Notes under the pieces: model-generated
Databases searched by the model: none
Told to the model about the DNA's origin: nothing
Seen by the model: the letters and a program-made list of their open reading frames with translations, nothing else
Position numbers and translations under genes: made by a program
In this document: in pieces, positions 1 to 8,726 of the stretch
Layout: every line of letters begins with the position of its first letter
How positions within the stretch are numbered: the stretch's first letter is position 1
Assembly (NCBI GenBank): GCA_023429825.1
Contig: JAEZDC010000064.1
Coordinates: 1-50,686 of the forward strand
Source of the DNA: Bacteroidota bacterium
GTDB taxonomy: Bacteria; Bacteroidota; Bacteroidia; Chitinophagales; Chitinophagaceae
Length of the DNA stretch: 50,686 nucleotides
Reading direction: 5' to 3'

Positions 1-888
1 TTCAGCCAGTTTGGAGATATTTTCGGTGATGATGTATTTGGAAGTTTCTTTGGCGGCGGCAGACGTGGAGGAGCAGGGGGCGGGAGAGCGAGAGGTACCA
101 GGGGGAGTAATCTTCGGGTGAGAATTAAACTCACTTATGAGGAGATGGCCAAAGGCGCAAGCAAGACCATTAAGGTAAAAAAATATATTTCCTGTACTAC
201 ATGCAGTGGAAGCGGTGCAAAGGATAAAGGCAGTGTTCAGAACTGTAATACGTGCGGTGGAAGTGGCCAGGTAAGAAGAGTACAGAATACTTTCCTCGGG
301 CAAATGCAAACAGTGACTACCTGTCCTACGTGTAATGGTGAAGGATCAGTGGTAACAGCGAAATGTAATAGTTGTAAAGGCGAAGGAAGAGTATACAGTG
401 AAGAGACAGTGACAATGGAAATTCCTGCAGGAGTGCAGGAAGGTATGCAGTTGAATTTAGGTGGTAAAGGAAATGCGGGTGAAAGAGGTGGAGCAAACGG
501 CGATCTTATCATTTTAATAGAAGAAGAAGCCCATAAGGAGTTGCAGCGTGATGGATTGAATGTTGCATTTGAATTGCATATATCTTTTCCTGATGCAGTA
601 TTTGGAACACAGGTTGAGGTACCTACAATAGATGGAAGAGCAAGAATAAAAATTCCACCGGGCACGCAGAGCGGGAAAATATTCAGATTGAAAGGAAAAG
701 GTTTCCCGGAAGTGAATGGATATAGCAGGGGTGACCAACTGATACATGTAAATGTATGGACACCACAAAATGTAAGTAACGAGGAGAAGACGATTCTGGA
801 AAAACTTTCCAAGAGTGATAACTTCAAGCCTAATCCAACAAAAGATAACAAGAGCTTTTTTGATAAGGTGAAGGAAGTGTTTAGTTGA
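1..888 (+). CDS. dnaJ: Chaperone DnaJ, 3' part (5' end outside window)
   Basis: Hsp40 co-chaperone that stimulates DnaK ATPase activity and delivers unfolded clients. The reading frame is open from base 1, so the J domain lies upstream of the window. What is visible begins with a Gly/Phe-rich linker (FGDIFGDDVFGSFFGGG, bases 1-60). The cysteine-rich zinc domain follows with four CxxCxGxG repeats (CTTCSGSG, CNTCGGSG, CPTCNGEG, CNSCKGEG, bases about 193-390), giving two zinc sites. The C-terminal substrate-binding beta domains run to the stop at 888. All four zinc repeats are intact, which marks a type I DnaJ rather than CbpA. A hairpin terminator follows at 924. The ATG-like start at 118 is internal and should not be used. 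Confidence 0.97.
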   Translation, partial: FSQFGDIFGDDVFGSFFGGGRRGGAGGGRARGTRGSNLRVRIKLTYEEMAKGASKTIKVKKYISCTTCSGSGAKDKGSVQNCNTCGGSGQVRRVQNTFLGQMQTVTTCPTCNGEGSVVTAKCNSCKGEGRVYSEETVTMEIPAGVQEGMQLNLGGKGNAGERGGANGDLIILIEEEAHKELQRDGLNVAFELHISFPDAVFGTQVEVPTIDGRARIKIPPGTQSGKIFRLKGKGFPEVNGYSRGDQLIHVNVWTPQNVSNEEKTILEKLSKSDNFKPNPTKDNKSFFDKVKEVFS

Positions 889-923
889 TAGTTTATAGTG
901 CGAAGTGAATAAAGAAAAACGTT

Positions 924-955
924 ACCCTTGCTGAGATAACCAGCAAGGGTTTTTT
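924..955 (+). terminator. Intrinsic terminator of dnaJ
   Basis: A 10-bp perfect stem (ACCCTTGCTG paired with CAGCAAGGGT), a 7-base loop and a run of T. It lies 35 bases after the dnaJ stop and just before the -7 box of the next gene. Confidence 0.9.
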
Positions 956-972
956 ATTGCATCATGATCGGT

Positions 973-980
973 TATCTTTG
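973..980 (+). promoter_or_regulatory. Bacteroidota -7 box (TATCTTTG) for the YitT gene
   Basis: Exact match to TAnnTTTG. Only five bases separate it from the ATG at 986, so the predicted transcription start falls on or next to the start codon. No good -33 TTG at normal spacing is visible; that region is the T-run of the dnaJ terminator. Confidence 0.6.
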
Positions 981-985
981 AAACA

Positions 986-1948
986 ATGGCTTCATTGTAT
1001 CATAAAATACTACGCACTGTTTTCAGGGATGCAAAAGACGGGTCTAAGCTTAGCCCGTACCAGGTTGCTAAAAGAGCAAGGGAATTAAGAAGAGATTTCA
1101 TAAGAAATATCCGTGATCTCATCATTGTCAGCATTGGTGTTTTATCGGCCGGGCTTGGGCTAAAAAGCTTTTTACTGCCCAGTGGTTTTATAGACGGAGG
1201 AGTGACGGGTATTTCTTTGTTGGTAACTAAAGTGACCCATCTTCCTTTAGCGCCTTTCTTAGTATTGATCAACGCACCTTTTGTATTACTTGGGTTAAAA
1301 CAAATTGGAACCAGGTTTTTTTTCAGAACTGTTCTTGCAATCATTGGTTTAGCGATTTGCGTTGCATTCGTTCCTTACCCTGTAGCAACTTACGACAAGT
1401 TGTTAGTGGCAGTATTTGGCGGTTTCTTTCTTGGGCTAGGAATTGGACTAGCGATGCGAGGCGGAGCTGTGTTAGACGGTACAGAAGTGATGGCAATCGC
1501 AATTAGCCGCAAGTCAAGTTTAACAATAGGGGATGTGATCTTGCTTTTCAACATTCTCATCTTTTCTGTTGCTGCATATTTACTAGGTATAGAAGCTGCG
1601 TTATATTCTGTTCTTACCTATCTCGCAGCATCTAAAACTGTTGATTTTGTAATTGAAGGAATAGAAGAATATACAGGTGTTACGATCATTTCAGTGAAGC
1701 ACAAAGAAATTGCAGAAATGATCATTAATGATCTTGGAAGAGGGATTACCGTATACCGCGGTAGTAAAGGTTATGGGAGGTCTGGCGTAAGACATGAATA
1801 TGATATTATTTTTACTGTAGTCACAAGGTTGGAGATATCCGCATTGAACGCCGAGATAGACAGGATCGATCCAAATGCTTTTGTAGTAATGGGTGCAGTG
1901 AAAGATACTAAAGGGGGAATGATCAAGAAACGGCCAATGGCTCATTAA
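986..1948 (+). CDS. YitT family membrane protein (DUF161 plus DUF2179)
   Basis: A 320-residue integral inner-membrane protein of unknown transport or regulatory role. After a basic N-terminus of about 40 residues come several hydrophobic helices, including a Gly-rich one (GGFFLGLGIGLAMRGGAVLDG) typical of the YitT family. The last ~80 residues (VTIISVKHKEIAEMIINDLG and on) form the soluble DUF2179 domain. The ATG at 986 gives the expected family length and sits directly after a -7 box. Its stop codon overlaps the convergent VWA gene by four bases. The family assignment is firm; the biochemical function is unknown. Confidence 0.9.
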   Translation: MASLYHKILRTVFRDAKDGSKLSPYQVAKRARELRRDFIRNIRDLIIVSIGVLSAGLGLKSFLLPSGFIDGGVTGISLLVTKVTHLPLAPFLVLINAPFVLLGLKQIGTRFFFRTVLAIIGLAICVAFVPYPVATYDKLLVAVFGGFFLGLGIGLAMRGGAVLDGTEVMAIAISRKSSLTIGDVILLFNILIFSVAAYLLGIEAALYSVLTYLAASKTVDFVIEGIEEYTGVTIISVKHKEIAEMIINDLGRGITVYRGSKGYGRSGVRHEYDIIFTVVTRLEISALNAEIDRIDPNAFVVMGAVKDTKGGMIKKRPMAH

Positions 1949-3711
1949 TCTCTTTTCTTTTTATTCTTGCCGCTGTATATTTTTTTTGCTTTTTCTATAA
2001 GAGTTATAAACTCTAACTGCAATGGTTCAGTAGGTTTGATAGCGGGATAAGCAAACGCGATCAATTCTTCCCAACTAATGGCCTTTGCATATTCAGATTG
2101 CTTCAGCATCATTCCGAACATACAAACTGCAGCAGCAAACCTTGTGGCAGAATCTGCTTTTTCAATTGGAGAATAGGTAGTAAGTAATGAAAGATCCTGT
2201 TTTAATATATTCACTTTTCCAGGAAGCTTATACTGTAGTTGCATTTTTCCAATCTCAAAGGCTTGTGTACAATGGCTTAAATTAAAAGAGGTAGGCACAA
2301 TCTCAAATACAGCTCTTAAGTTATGGCCTGTTCCCACTTCGCCACCTTCAAGATCACTTGTACTATCCGCTACTGCATCCTTTTTATTATCGAAACCAAT
2401 CAAGCGATATTCCTTCACATAAGCCGGATTGAAATTCACACTAACAAATGCATCATCAGCAACAGAATACATTGTTTTTGTGAACTCATGCAGCATGATC
2501 TTTTCACCTTCTTTGTAATTATCTATATATGCAAAATTCCCGTTTCCTTTTTTTGCCAATATCTCCAATTTGCTGTCTTTGTAATTTCCCATACCCACGC
2601 CCAGGCAGGTGAGATAAATGCCAGACTTTCGATTCTCAGTAACTAATTCTTCAAGTTCTTTCTCCGTAGTCTGACCGACATTGAAATCACCATCAGTAGC
2701 AAGTATTACTCTATTATTTCCATTTACTATGAACGATCGTTTGGCAATATCATATGCAATGCGAATAGCAGATTCGCCAGGTGTAGACCCTCCTGCAGAA
2801 AGATCATCAATCGCATCTTTGATCTTCTTTTTTTCAATACCGGAGGTTGGCGGCAAAGCTATGCCTGTAGCACTACCATAGACTACAATGGTTACTGTAT
2901 CTTTTGCCCGTAAATTATCTACCAGTAGTTTGAATGCAGATTGAATCAAAGGAAGCCTGTTGTCTTTATCCATTGATCCCGATACATCGATCAGAAATAC
3001 AAGGTTAGAAGGAGGAAGAATTTCTAAATCAAGTTTAGGAGCTTCGAGGTTGAAAAACAATAACTGATTTGTTTTATTCCATGGACAGGATGTTAGTTGC
3101 GTAGTGTTTCTGAATTTGCCTGTTGCATTTACATTATCCTGGCTGAAATAATTCAGCATTTCTTCTATCCGTACAGCATCGGAGGGCACTCTTCCTTCCT
3201 GGTTTAAAAAACGTCGGATATTACTATAAGATGCCCGATCGATACTGATCGCAAACCCGGTTTCAGGGTAATGCTGAGCCGTTACAAAATCGTTTTCAAT
3301 CAGACTGGTGTAGCTCTCACCTGTTACCGTAAACTTATTGATCTCTTTATTGAGAAGATCCTTTGTTTTGGATGATAGCTTCAGATGCACTTTGCTTTTA
3401 GTAGCAGGCAACATCTTTAAAGTGAAGAATTGATACCGGTTGGTTTCGATAGGAGCCTGCAATACCTCGTAGCCATCCATATACAACGTGATAGTATCTA
3501 AAAGGGAAGCTACAGGAATACCAAAAGAACCTAATGTGCCTGTATAATAAGGATAGGTGCCCTTTGAATGCAAGTTGATCCTGACATTGGACATAGTTTT
3601 TCCCCGCTCGTCTCTCACTTCACCACGTAGATAGAACTGGGCAGAAGCAGGCAGGGCAAACAGATTAAAAATTATGGCAAGCCGGAAAAACAATCTTAGG
3701 GTTTTCCACAA
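1945..3711 (-). CDS. Secreted VWA-domain protein (YfbK-like) with carboxypeptidase-regulatory-like domain
   Basis: A 588-residue exported protein, probably a metal-dependent adhesion or scaffold protein. Residues 1-24 are a signal peptide ending PASAQ. Residues about 27-100 resemble a CarboxypepD_reg beta domain (LRGEVRDERGKTMSNVRIN). A YfbK-type region (ISIDRASYSNIRRFLNQ, about 155-195) precedes a von Willebrand A domain with the MIDAS motif DVSGSM at 242-247 and a later ATDGDFN. No ATG is available: an in-frame TAA lies just upstream, and TTG at 3711 is the only start that keeps the signal peptide. It follows hpt by 38 bases and is the last gene of a minus-strand set. Confidence 0.9.
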   Translation of the reverse strand: MWKTLRLFFRLAIIFNLFALPASAQFYLRGEVRDERGKTMSNVRINLHSKGTYPYYTGTLGSFGIPVASLLDTITLYMDGYEVLQAPIETNRYQFFTLKMLPATKSKVHLKLSSKTKDLLNKEINKFTVTGESYTSLIENDFVTAQHYPETGFAISIDRASYSNIRRFLNQEGRVPSDAVRIEEMLNYFSQDNVNATGKFRNTTQLTSCPWNKTNQLLFFNLEAPKLDLEILPPSNLVFLIDVSGSMDKDNRLPLIQSAFKLLVDNLRAKDTVTIVVYGSATGIALPPTSGIEKKKIKDAIDDLSAGGSTPGESAIRIAYDIAKRSFIVNGNNRVILATDGDFNVGQTTEKELEELVTENRKSGIYLTCLGVGMGNYKDSKLEILAKKGNGNFAYIDNYKEGEKIMLHEFTKTMYSVADDAFVSVNFNPAYVKEYRLIGFDNKKDAVADSTSDLEGGEVGTGHNLRAVFEIVPTSFNLSHCTQAFEIGKMQLQYKLPGKVNILKQDLSLLTTYSPIEKADSATRFAAAVCMFGMMLKQSEYAKAISWEELIAFAYPAIKPTEPLQLEFITLIEKAKKIYSGKNKKKRD

Positions 3712-3749
3712 TTTAAACTTTTAATAGGGAAAGTAAAAGAGAATCGGCC

Positions 3750-4289
3750 TTATTCTTCGTGAAGCTGATAAATTTCTTTAATGTTCCTGCCTAGTCCGTT
3801 ATAGTCTAGCCCGTATCCTAAGACGAATTTATTAGGGATAGAGAAGCAGCAGTAATCAACAGGCACTTCATACTGAGTAGCTTCAGGTTTATGTAGCAAA
3901 ACTGCGATCTTCAATGATGCCGGTTGCTGGTGACGAAGCTGCGGAAGAAATTCATGCATCGTTTTACCGGTATCGATAATGTCTTCGAGGATAACAATGT
4001 GCCTGCCGTTAAGGTCCGTATCTAACCCGATTGCTGTAATGACCTGCCCGCTTGATTTGGTGCCTTTATACGAAGCGAGCTTGATAAAAGATATTTCCGC
4101 TTCAATATCGAGTTCTTTAAACAGATCTGAAGCAAAGATGAAAGAGCCGTTGAGAATTGCAATGAACAAAGGTCTTTTGTTCTTATAATCCCTGCTGATC
4201 TCTGCAGCAAGTTCTTTTACCTTGTTTTGAATGGTAGCTTCTGAAATAAAAGGAACGAATTCTTTATCATGGACCTTGAGCAAAGACAT
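3750..4289 (-). CDS. hpt: Hypoxanthine phosphoribosyltransferase
   Basis: Purine-salvage enzyme that joins hypoxanthine or guanine to PRPP to make IMP or GMP in the cytosol. The 179-residue length is normal. The PRPP-binding signature ILEDIIDTGKT lies at residues 100-110, with the acidic pair and the catalytic Asp present. The purine-side C-terminal region (VDYCCFSIPNKFVLGYGLDYNGLGRN) fits the HPRT family. It starts 12 bases after the glucosaminidase stop, so co-transcription is likely. The neighbours suggest no metabolic link; the operon looks like housekeeping packing. Confidence 0.95.
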   Translation of the reverse strand: MSLLKVHDKEFVPFISEATIQNKVKELAAEISRDYKNKRPLFIAILNGSFIFASDLFKELDIEAEISFIKLASYKGTKSSGQVITAIGLDTDLNGRHIVILEDIIDTGKTMHEFLPQLRHQQPASLKIAVLLHKPEATQYEVPVDYCCFSIPNKFVLGYGLDYNGLGRNIKEIYQLHEE

Positions 4290-4301
4290 AAGCAGTTTTT
4301 T

Positions 4302-5396
4302 CTATGAAGCTGCTAATTTAGGTTTTGATGGTGAGATTTTTTTCAAATAAATCTTTTCACCAGCAGCGGGTTTGTCGCCTTCTTTCAATTTGTTGTACTG
4401 GAGTAGGGCATCTAAGGCTACTGCTTCCCTGTGTGCGATCTGTTCAATGGTTTCTGACCCTGAGGCAGTACAGAAATCCTTATTGCTCTTTTTAGGTTTT
4501 TTTGAAAGATAGATCACCTGGCCTTCGGGTAGAATGTCCATCTTGTTTTTAATTTCATTGAATTCAAAAACCCTTGGATAAGAAATGTTGTGCTGGTTAG
4601 CTAAAGCAAGTAAAGAAGTTCCTTTCTTAACATACAATGCTTTTACATTGTTCACATAAAAAACACCTGAGGGATATTTGTGTGATTCATCTTCAATTTC
4701 ATCTTCAGCCTTATCGATAGCGGTAGATACAGAAGCCACTTCTTTCTTTTCTTCTGAAACGCTTGCAGCATTCGTGTCGGCTGCAGGAATTGCTTCAACT
4801 TTAGTTTCAGCGGATTTTGTGGCCGGCACATCTGTTTTAGCATAAGTAAAGATCTCTTCTTTTTTAGCCTCGTCTTTATTTAGGGCGATCAAAGTGTATT
4901 GCTGGAGATCATAATTTTCGATTAGCTTGATCAATTTTTCAGGATAGGCAGGATTAGTAGCATAGCCGGCTTTCTTTAAACCTTTGGCCCAGGCTTTATA
5001 GTCTTCAGGGTCAAGTGTAAATAAGAAGGCGTAATGCGCACGCGTCTTTAAAAAGTCGGAGTGATCAATGAATGATTCCTCCGCAGAAGAATAACTTCTG
5101 AAACATTCTCCCCTGGCGTCATCATCGTGATACACTTTTTCACCTTTCCAGTCAGTCTTGCATTTTATACCAAAGTGATTTTGCGAACGTGTTACCAGAT
5201 TGCTCTGCCCAGCATTTGATTCAAATATTCCCTGTGCAAGCGTAATAGATGCAGGTACACCTGTACGTTGCATTTCTTTTATTGCGATCGCTTTGTATTT
5301 TTCTATGTATTGTAAAACAGCTTCTGAGCGTTGGGCAATTACAAAGAAGCTTGTAAAGCACAACAGGAGTGCGACGATAGTTTTTTTCAGCAGCAT
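4302..5396 (-). CDS. Secreted glucosaminidase with two LysM domains
   Basis: A cell-wall hydrolase expected to cleave N-acetylglucosaminyl bonds in peptidoglycan. Residues 1-21 form a signal peptide (ends FVIAQ). A FlgJ/Acm2-type glucosaminidase domain spans about 25-165; ITLAQGIFESNAGQSNL carries the probable catalytic Glu59. A low-complexity Ala/Glu/Lys/Ser linker (about 175-240) leads to two LysM-like modules (about 255-298 and 308-352), the second degenerate. The start codon overlaps the stop codon of the methyltransferase gene by one base (TAATG), suggesting translational coupling. Confidence 0.92.
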   Translation of the reverse strand: MLLKKTIVALLLCFTSFFVIAQRSEAVLQYIEKYKAIAIKEMQRTGVPASITLAQGIFESNAGQSNLVTRSQNHFGIKCKTDWKGEKVYHDDDARGECFRSYSSAEESFIDHSDFLKTRAHYAFLFTLDPEDYKAWAKGLKKAGYATNPAYPEKLIKLIENYDLQQYTLIALNKDEAKKEEIFTYAKTDVPATKSAETKVEAIPAADTNAASVSEEKKEVASVSTAIDKAEDEIEDESHKYPSGVFYVNNVKALYVKKGTSLLALANQHNISYPRVFEFNEIKNKMDILPEGQVIYLSKKPKKSNKDFCTASGSETIEQIAHREAVALDALLQYNKLKEGDKPAAGEKIYLKKISPSKPKLAAS

Positions 5397-6040
5397 TACT
5401 TCTTCTTTTTAATTAAGGTCAATCCGTCTCTTACAGTTAGCAACACCTGTTCTGTTCGGTCATCTTTTGCTACATGCTCATTAAAAGCATGAATGGCTTT
5501 TGCATTTTTTCCACTGATACTCTCTTCTAAAACCTGTCCGTGAAACAACACGTTGTCAGCAATAATCAATCCATTTTCACTCAGACGTGGCACTACTAAC
5601 TCGTAGTATTCTATGTAACCTGTTTTATCAGCATCAATGAACACTATGTCCCAGGTGCGGCTAAGATTTGGAATTATGTCCAAAGCATTACCGATGTGCA
5701 AAAATACCTGGTGAGCTTTCTCAGAAATCACAAAGTTCGCTTTAGCAGCTTTTGCATCCTCTTCTCTCAACTCAATCGTATGCAGTTCTCCATCCTTTTT
5801 TAAGCCATTTGCAAGGCATAATGCACTGTAACCCGTAAAGGTTCCGATCTCCAATATGTATTTAGGTTGTAGGATAGAGCTGATAAAACTTAATAGTTTC
5901 CCCTGCACTTTACTGCTGAGCATGTGTGCATGTGTATGAGAAGCAAGTGTTTGCCGGTGGATCTTTTCGAGCAATTCATCCTGTGCTGAAGTGAATTGTT
6001 CAGAATATTTTTCTGCTAATACGTTAACTAGCTCCAACAA
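5396..6040 (-). CDS. Class I SAM-dependent O-methyltransferase
   Basis: A 214-residue Rossmann-fold enzyme of the catechol/caffeoyl-CoA O-methyltransferase family (methyltransferase_3). The SAM-binding motif ILEIGTFTGYSALCLA is at residues 62-77. The metal- and substrate-side motif FIDADKTGYIEYYE is at 134-147, and LIIADNVLFHG follows. The real substrate cannot be read from the sequence. It overlaps the upstream symporter gene by 17 bases and the downstream glucosaminidase gene by one base, placing it inside the same transcription unit. Confidence 0.92.
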   Translation of the reverse strand: MLELVNVLAEKYSEQFTSAQDELLEKIHRQTLASHTHAHMLSSKVQGKLLSFISSILQPKYILEIGTFTGYSALCLANGLKKDGELHTIELREEDAKAAKANFVISEKAHQVFLHIGNALDIIPNLSRTWDIVFIDADKTGYIEYYELVVPRLSENGLIIADNVLFHGQVLEESISGKNAKAIHAFNEHVAKDDRTEQVLLTVRDGLTLIKKKK

Positions 6041-7490
6041 CTTTATTGTTTGAAGGTTTCGAAATTAAAAGCAGCCCAATGAAGGTTAAAAGTCCATTAA
6101 TGATCAATAGTTCGAGACCGATCTCATATGAGCCGAATATTTGCTTTTGAAATTTATCGAGGAAAAAGCAAACTACTGGTGATGCGATGCAAATGAATGG
6201 AACGATCTTATCGTTCACTGATCTTTTCGTGATAATACCAAATGTGAATAGGCCCAATAATGGTCCGTAGGTATAGGCTGCCACTTTTAATATCACACCG
6301 ATCATGCTTGGATCGTTCACCCATTTGAATACCATAACGAATAAAAGGAATATCGCTGCAAAGACTAAATGTGTTCTCTGCCTGATCTTTTTCTTTTCCG
6401 CATCCGTCCAATCTTCTCTTCGCTTCATTCCCAGAATATCTATACAGAAAGATGAAGTGAGCGCCGTGATCGCACCATCAGCGCTGGGAAATAATGCTGA
6501 GATCAAAGCAATAATAAATATCACTGAAACGATTGGTGGCATATGGTTCAATGCGACTTCCGGAAATAATTTATCACCTGTTGCTACCACGCCCTGCTGT
6601 CCTGCATATAAATGAAGTAATCCACCCAGGAATAAGAATAATAAGATCACCACTAACATTATCAATGAAAGCGTGATCACATTTTTCTGGGAATCTTTCA
6701 ACGTTCTTACTGAAATGTTTTTCTGCATCATTTCCTGGTCCATACCAGTCATTGTAACCGTAATGAATGCACCTGCGAGTATTTGTTTCAGGAAGAACAT
6801 CCTGCTATCTACCTCAGTAAAGAAAACTTTGCTATACCCTTTATCCTGCAATTGATTGATGCTCTCGCCAAAACTCATTCCCATCTTATTCAAAATATAA
6901 ACAGTGCAGATAACAAGGCCAGCCAGCATACAAGACGTTTGCAAGGTATCGGTGTATACAATTGTTTTTACACCGCCTTCATAAGTGTACAACAATATCA
7001 TTACGAGAATAATCAGCGTTGTCGCCCAAAAGGGAACACCGAAACTTGATAGAATAGTATCCTGTAAAATCTTTACTACGAGGTATAGTCTTGCGGTAGC
7101 TCCTAATGTTCTTGAAAGGATAAAAAAAGATGCCCCGGTTTTATATGACTTGAATCCTAACCTTGAACTTAGATAATTATAGATCGAGGTAAGATTGAGT
7201 TTATAATATAAGGGAAGCAATACGTATGCAATTGCTAAATATCCGATTAAATAACCCAGGGTAATCTGGAAGTATGCGAATGATTCTTTGCCTACTGCAC
7301 CAGGAACACTTACAAATGTTACTCCGCTTAATGATGTACCGATCATTCCGAAGGCGACCAGCATCCAATTGCTATTCCTGTTGCCAATAAAGAAAGAATC
7401 ATTGTTGGAGTTGCGGCTGGTGTACCATGCAACGAATAATAACAATAGGAAGTAGCCAATTACAAACGAGAATAGGAGTGTAGGAGACAT
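6024..7490 (-). CDS. Sodium:solute symporter (SSF family)
   Basis: A polytopic inner-membrane transporter that probably couples Na+ entry to solute uptake. About thirteen hydrophobic segments are visible. Conserved SSF features include the loop GNRNSNWMLVAFGMIGTSLSGVTF-type N-terminal region and FPSADGAITALTSSF around TM9. I chose the ATG at 7490, which begins MSPTLLFSF directly before TM1; the longer reading frame from 7532 adds a polar 14-residue stretch with cysteines. The substrate is unclear; sugars, sialic acid and amino acids are all used by relatives. First gene of a five-gene minus-strand set with hpt and the VWA protein. Confidence 0.9.
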   Translation of the reverse strand: MSPTLLFSFVIGYFLLLLFVAWYTSRNSNNDSFFIGNRNSNWMLVAFGMIGTSLSGVTFVSVPGAVGKESFAYFQITLGYLIGYLAIAYVLLPLYYKLNLTSIYNYLSSRLGFKSYKTGASFFILSRTLGATARLYLVVKILQDTILSSFGVPFWATTLIILVMILLYTYEGGVKTIVYTDTLQTSCMLAGLVICTVYILNKMGMSFGESINQLQDKGYSKVFFTEVDSRMFFLKQILAGAFITVTMTGMDQEMMQKNISVRTLKDSQKNVITLSLIMLVVILLFLFLGGLLHLYAGQQGVVATGDKLFPEVALNHMPPIVSVIFIIALISALFPSADGAITALTSSFCIDILGMKRREDWTDAEKKKIRQRTHLVFAAIFLLFVMVFKWVNDPSMIGVILKVAAYTYGPLLGLFTFGIITKRSVNDKIVPFICIASPVVCFFLDKFQKQIFGSYEIGLELLIINGLLTFIGLLLISKPSNNKVVGAS

Positions 7491-7569
7491 GCAATCACAA
7501 TTAGTTAATAATAAAACGGAAAAGTAGTACAATTTTATGAGCTAATATTGTTGCGTATAAACTAGTGAT

Positions 7570-8130
7570 ATGTACAAGAGCGTGGCTGTGTTTTGCGGAT
7601 CGAGAAGTGGCAATAATGAATTGTATCACCAGCATGCAACAGAATTAGGCGTGCTGATGGCAGAATACAATATTGCATTAGTATACGGAGGTGGAAGTAA
7701 GGGATTGATGGGTGCGGTGGCGGATGCAGTGATGCAGCACAATGGAAAAGTGATAGGAGTGATACCTGAAATATTATTAGCGTGGGAAGCACAACATAAA
7801 GGAATAACAGAATTGCATGTAGTAGCCGATATGCATGTACGAAAGAAGATGATGTACGAGTTGTGCGATGCCGCCATTATATTACCTGGAGGGAATGGAA
7901 CGTTAGATGAAATGTTCGAGATGCTTACATGGAACACATTGCAGATACATAATAAAAAAATAATCCTGCTGAATTCAGCAGGATTTTATGATAATCTTTT
8001 CAACCACATCGATACGATGGCCAAAGAAGGTTTCTTATATGAAGATTGGAGAGAAAGGATCAAGGTGTATGATGAGCCATCTGCTATTTTTTCTTCGATG
8101 GTCGCAGGTAAAATCCAAACCCAGCCTTGA
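7570..8130 (+). CDS. LOG family (TIGR00730) Rossmann-fold protein
   Basis: A 186-residue member of the cytokinin riboside 5'-monophosphate phosphoribohydrolase (LOG) family, which releases free base from nucleoside 5'-monophosphates. The signature PGGNGTLDEMFE lies at residues 106-117, and the nucleotide-binding GGGSKGLMGAVADA is at 41-54. Arg91 in the HVRKKMMYE segment matches the catalytic arginine region. The ATG at 7570 lies only 79 bases from the divergent symporter start. The last 47 bases overlap the convergent outer-membrane protein gene. In bacteria lacking plants as hosts the physiological role is uncertain. Confidence 0.93.
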   Translation: MYKSVAVFCGSRSGNNELYHQHATELGVLMAEYNIALVYGGGSKGLMGAVADAVMQHNGKVIGVIPEILLAWEAQHKGITELHVVADMHVRKKMMYELCDAAIILPGGNGTLDEMFEMLTWNTLQIHNKKIILLNSAGFYDNLFNHIDTMAKEGFLYEDWRERIKVYDEPSAIFSSMVAGKIQTQP

Positions 8131-8686
8131 TAACGGGTCTTGTTTTATTGTATTGATCCCTGTAAGGAGAATATACATTATCCATCAGATCGATCATCAC
8201 GGTGAGATACTGATAACTACCGCCGACATTTCTTGATCCATACCCAATTCCGGCGAGTACACTTCCCGCATTGAAAGTTGCCGACTCTTTATTTCCTGTG
8301 AATTGGCTGATTGCCGTTTGCCTAATCCAGTTGTGTTCAGGTTGAACAGTAAGATGTAAAAAACGCACAGGCCAGATACGAACGAAGCCACCGGTGCCGT
8401 ATTGTAATTGTCTGAGTTTATAACCAGTGATGTTGGTTTGATTTTCAGTTTGATAGATGATATTGAATAGAACACCTGCGTCCAGCCACTTAGTAATACT
8501 ATAACCGATTTCCGGAGTTATACCTAACTGAAGCGTGTTGCTTCCAAATCCTAGATTCACACCACCTCCAATAAAAATGTTGTCTTTACGAAACTTTCCT
8601 TTCTGCGGGTCTTCTTCGTTTTCATCCTGTGCGATCACCGGTGATACCAACACTGAAAATGCAAGCATGCTTAATAACTTCTTCAT
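8084..8686 (-). CDS. Small outer-membrane beta-barrel-like protein
   Basis: A 200-residue exported protein of unknown function. A signal peptide (MKKLLSMLAFSVLVSPVIAQ) is followed by an acidic stretch (DENEEDPQKGK). Alternating beta segments rich in Gly and aromatic residues follow (FIGGGVNLGFGS, GITPEIGYSITKWLDAGVLFN, IKAGFGFYLRP), as expected for an eight-strand or similar barrel. The 3' end overlaps the 3' end of the LOG gene by 47 bases in opposite orientation, so both C-termini are encoded on the same DNA. No specific family name is recognised. Confidence 0.8.
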   Translation of the reverse strand: MKKLLSMLAFSVLVSPVIAQDENEEDPQKGKFRKDNIFIGGGVNLGFGSNTLQLGITPEIGYSITKWLDAGVLFNIIYQTENQTNITGYKLRQLQYGTGGFVRIWPVRFLHLTVQPEHNWIRQTAISQFTGNKESATFNAGSVLAGIGYGSRNVGGSYQYLTVMIDLMDNVYSPYRDQYNKTRPVIKAGFGFYLRPSKKK

Positions 8687-8726
8687 GATCTTAATTTAGC
8701 TTATGGTGCAAACTTAATTTCCTGGT

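Noticed and set aside
237..851. 204-codon open frame antisense to dnaJ
   Set aside because: It mirrors the dnaJ reading frame, has no domain and no start signal; dnaJ motifs are unambiguous on the other strand.
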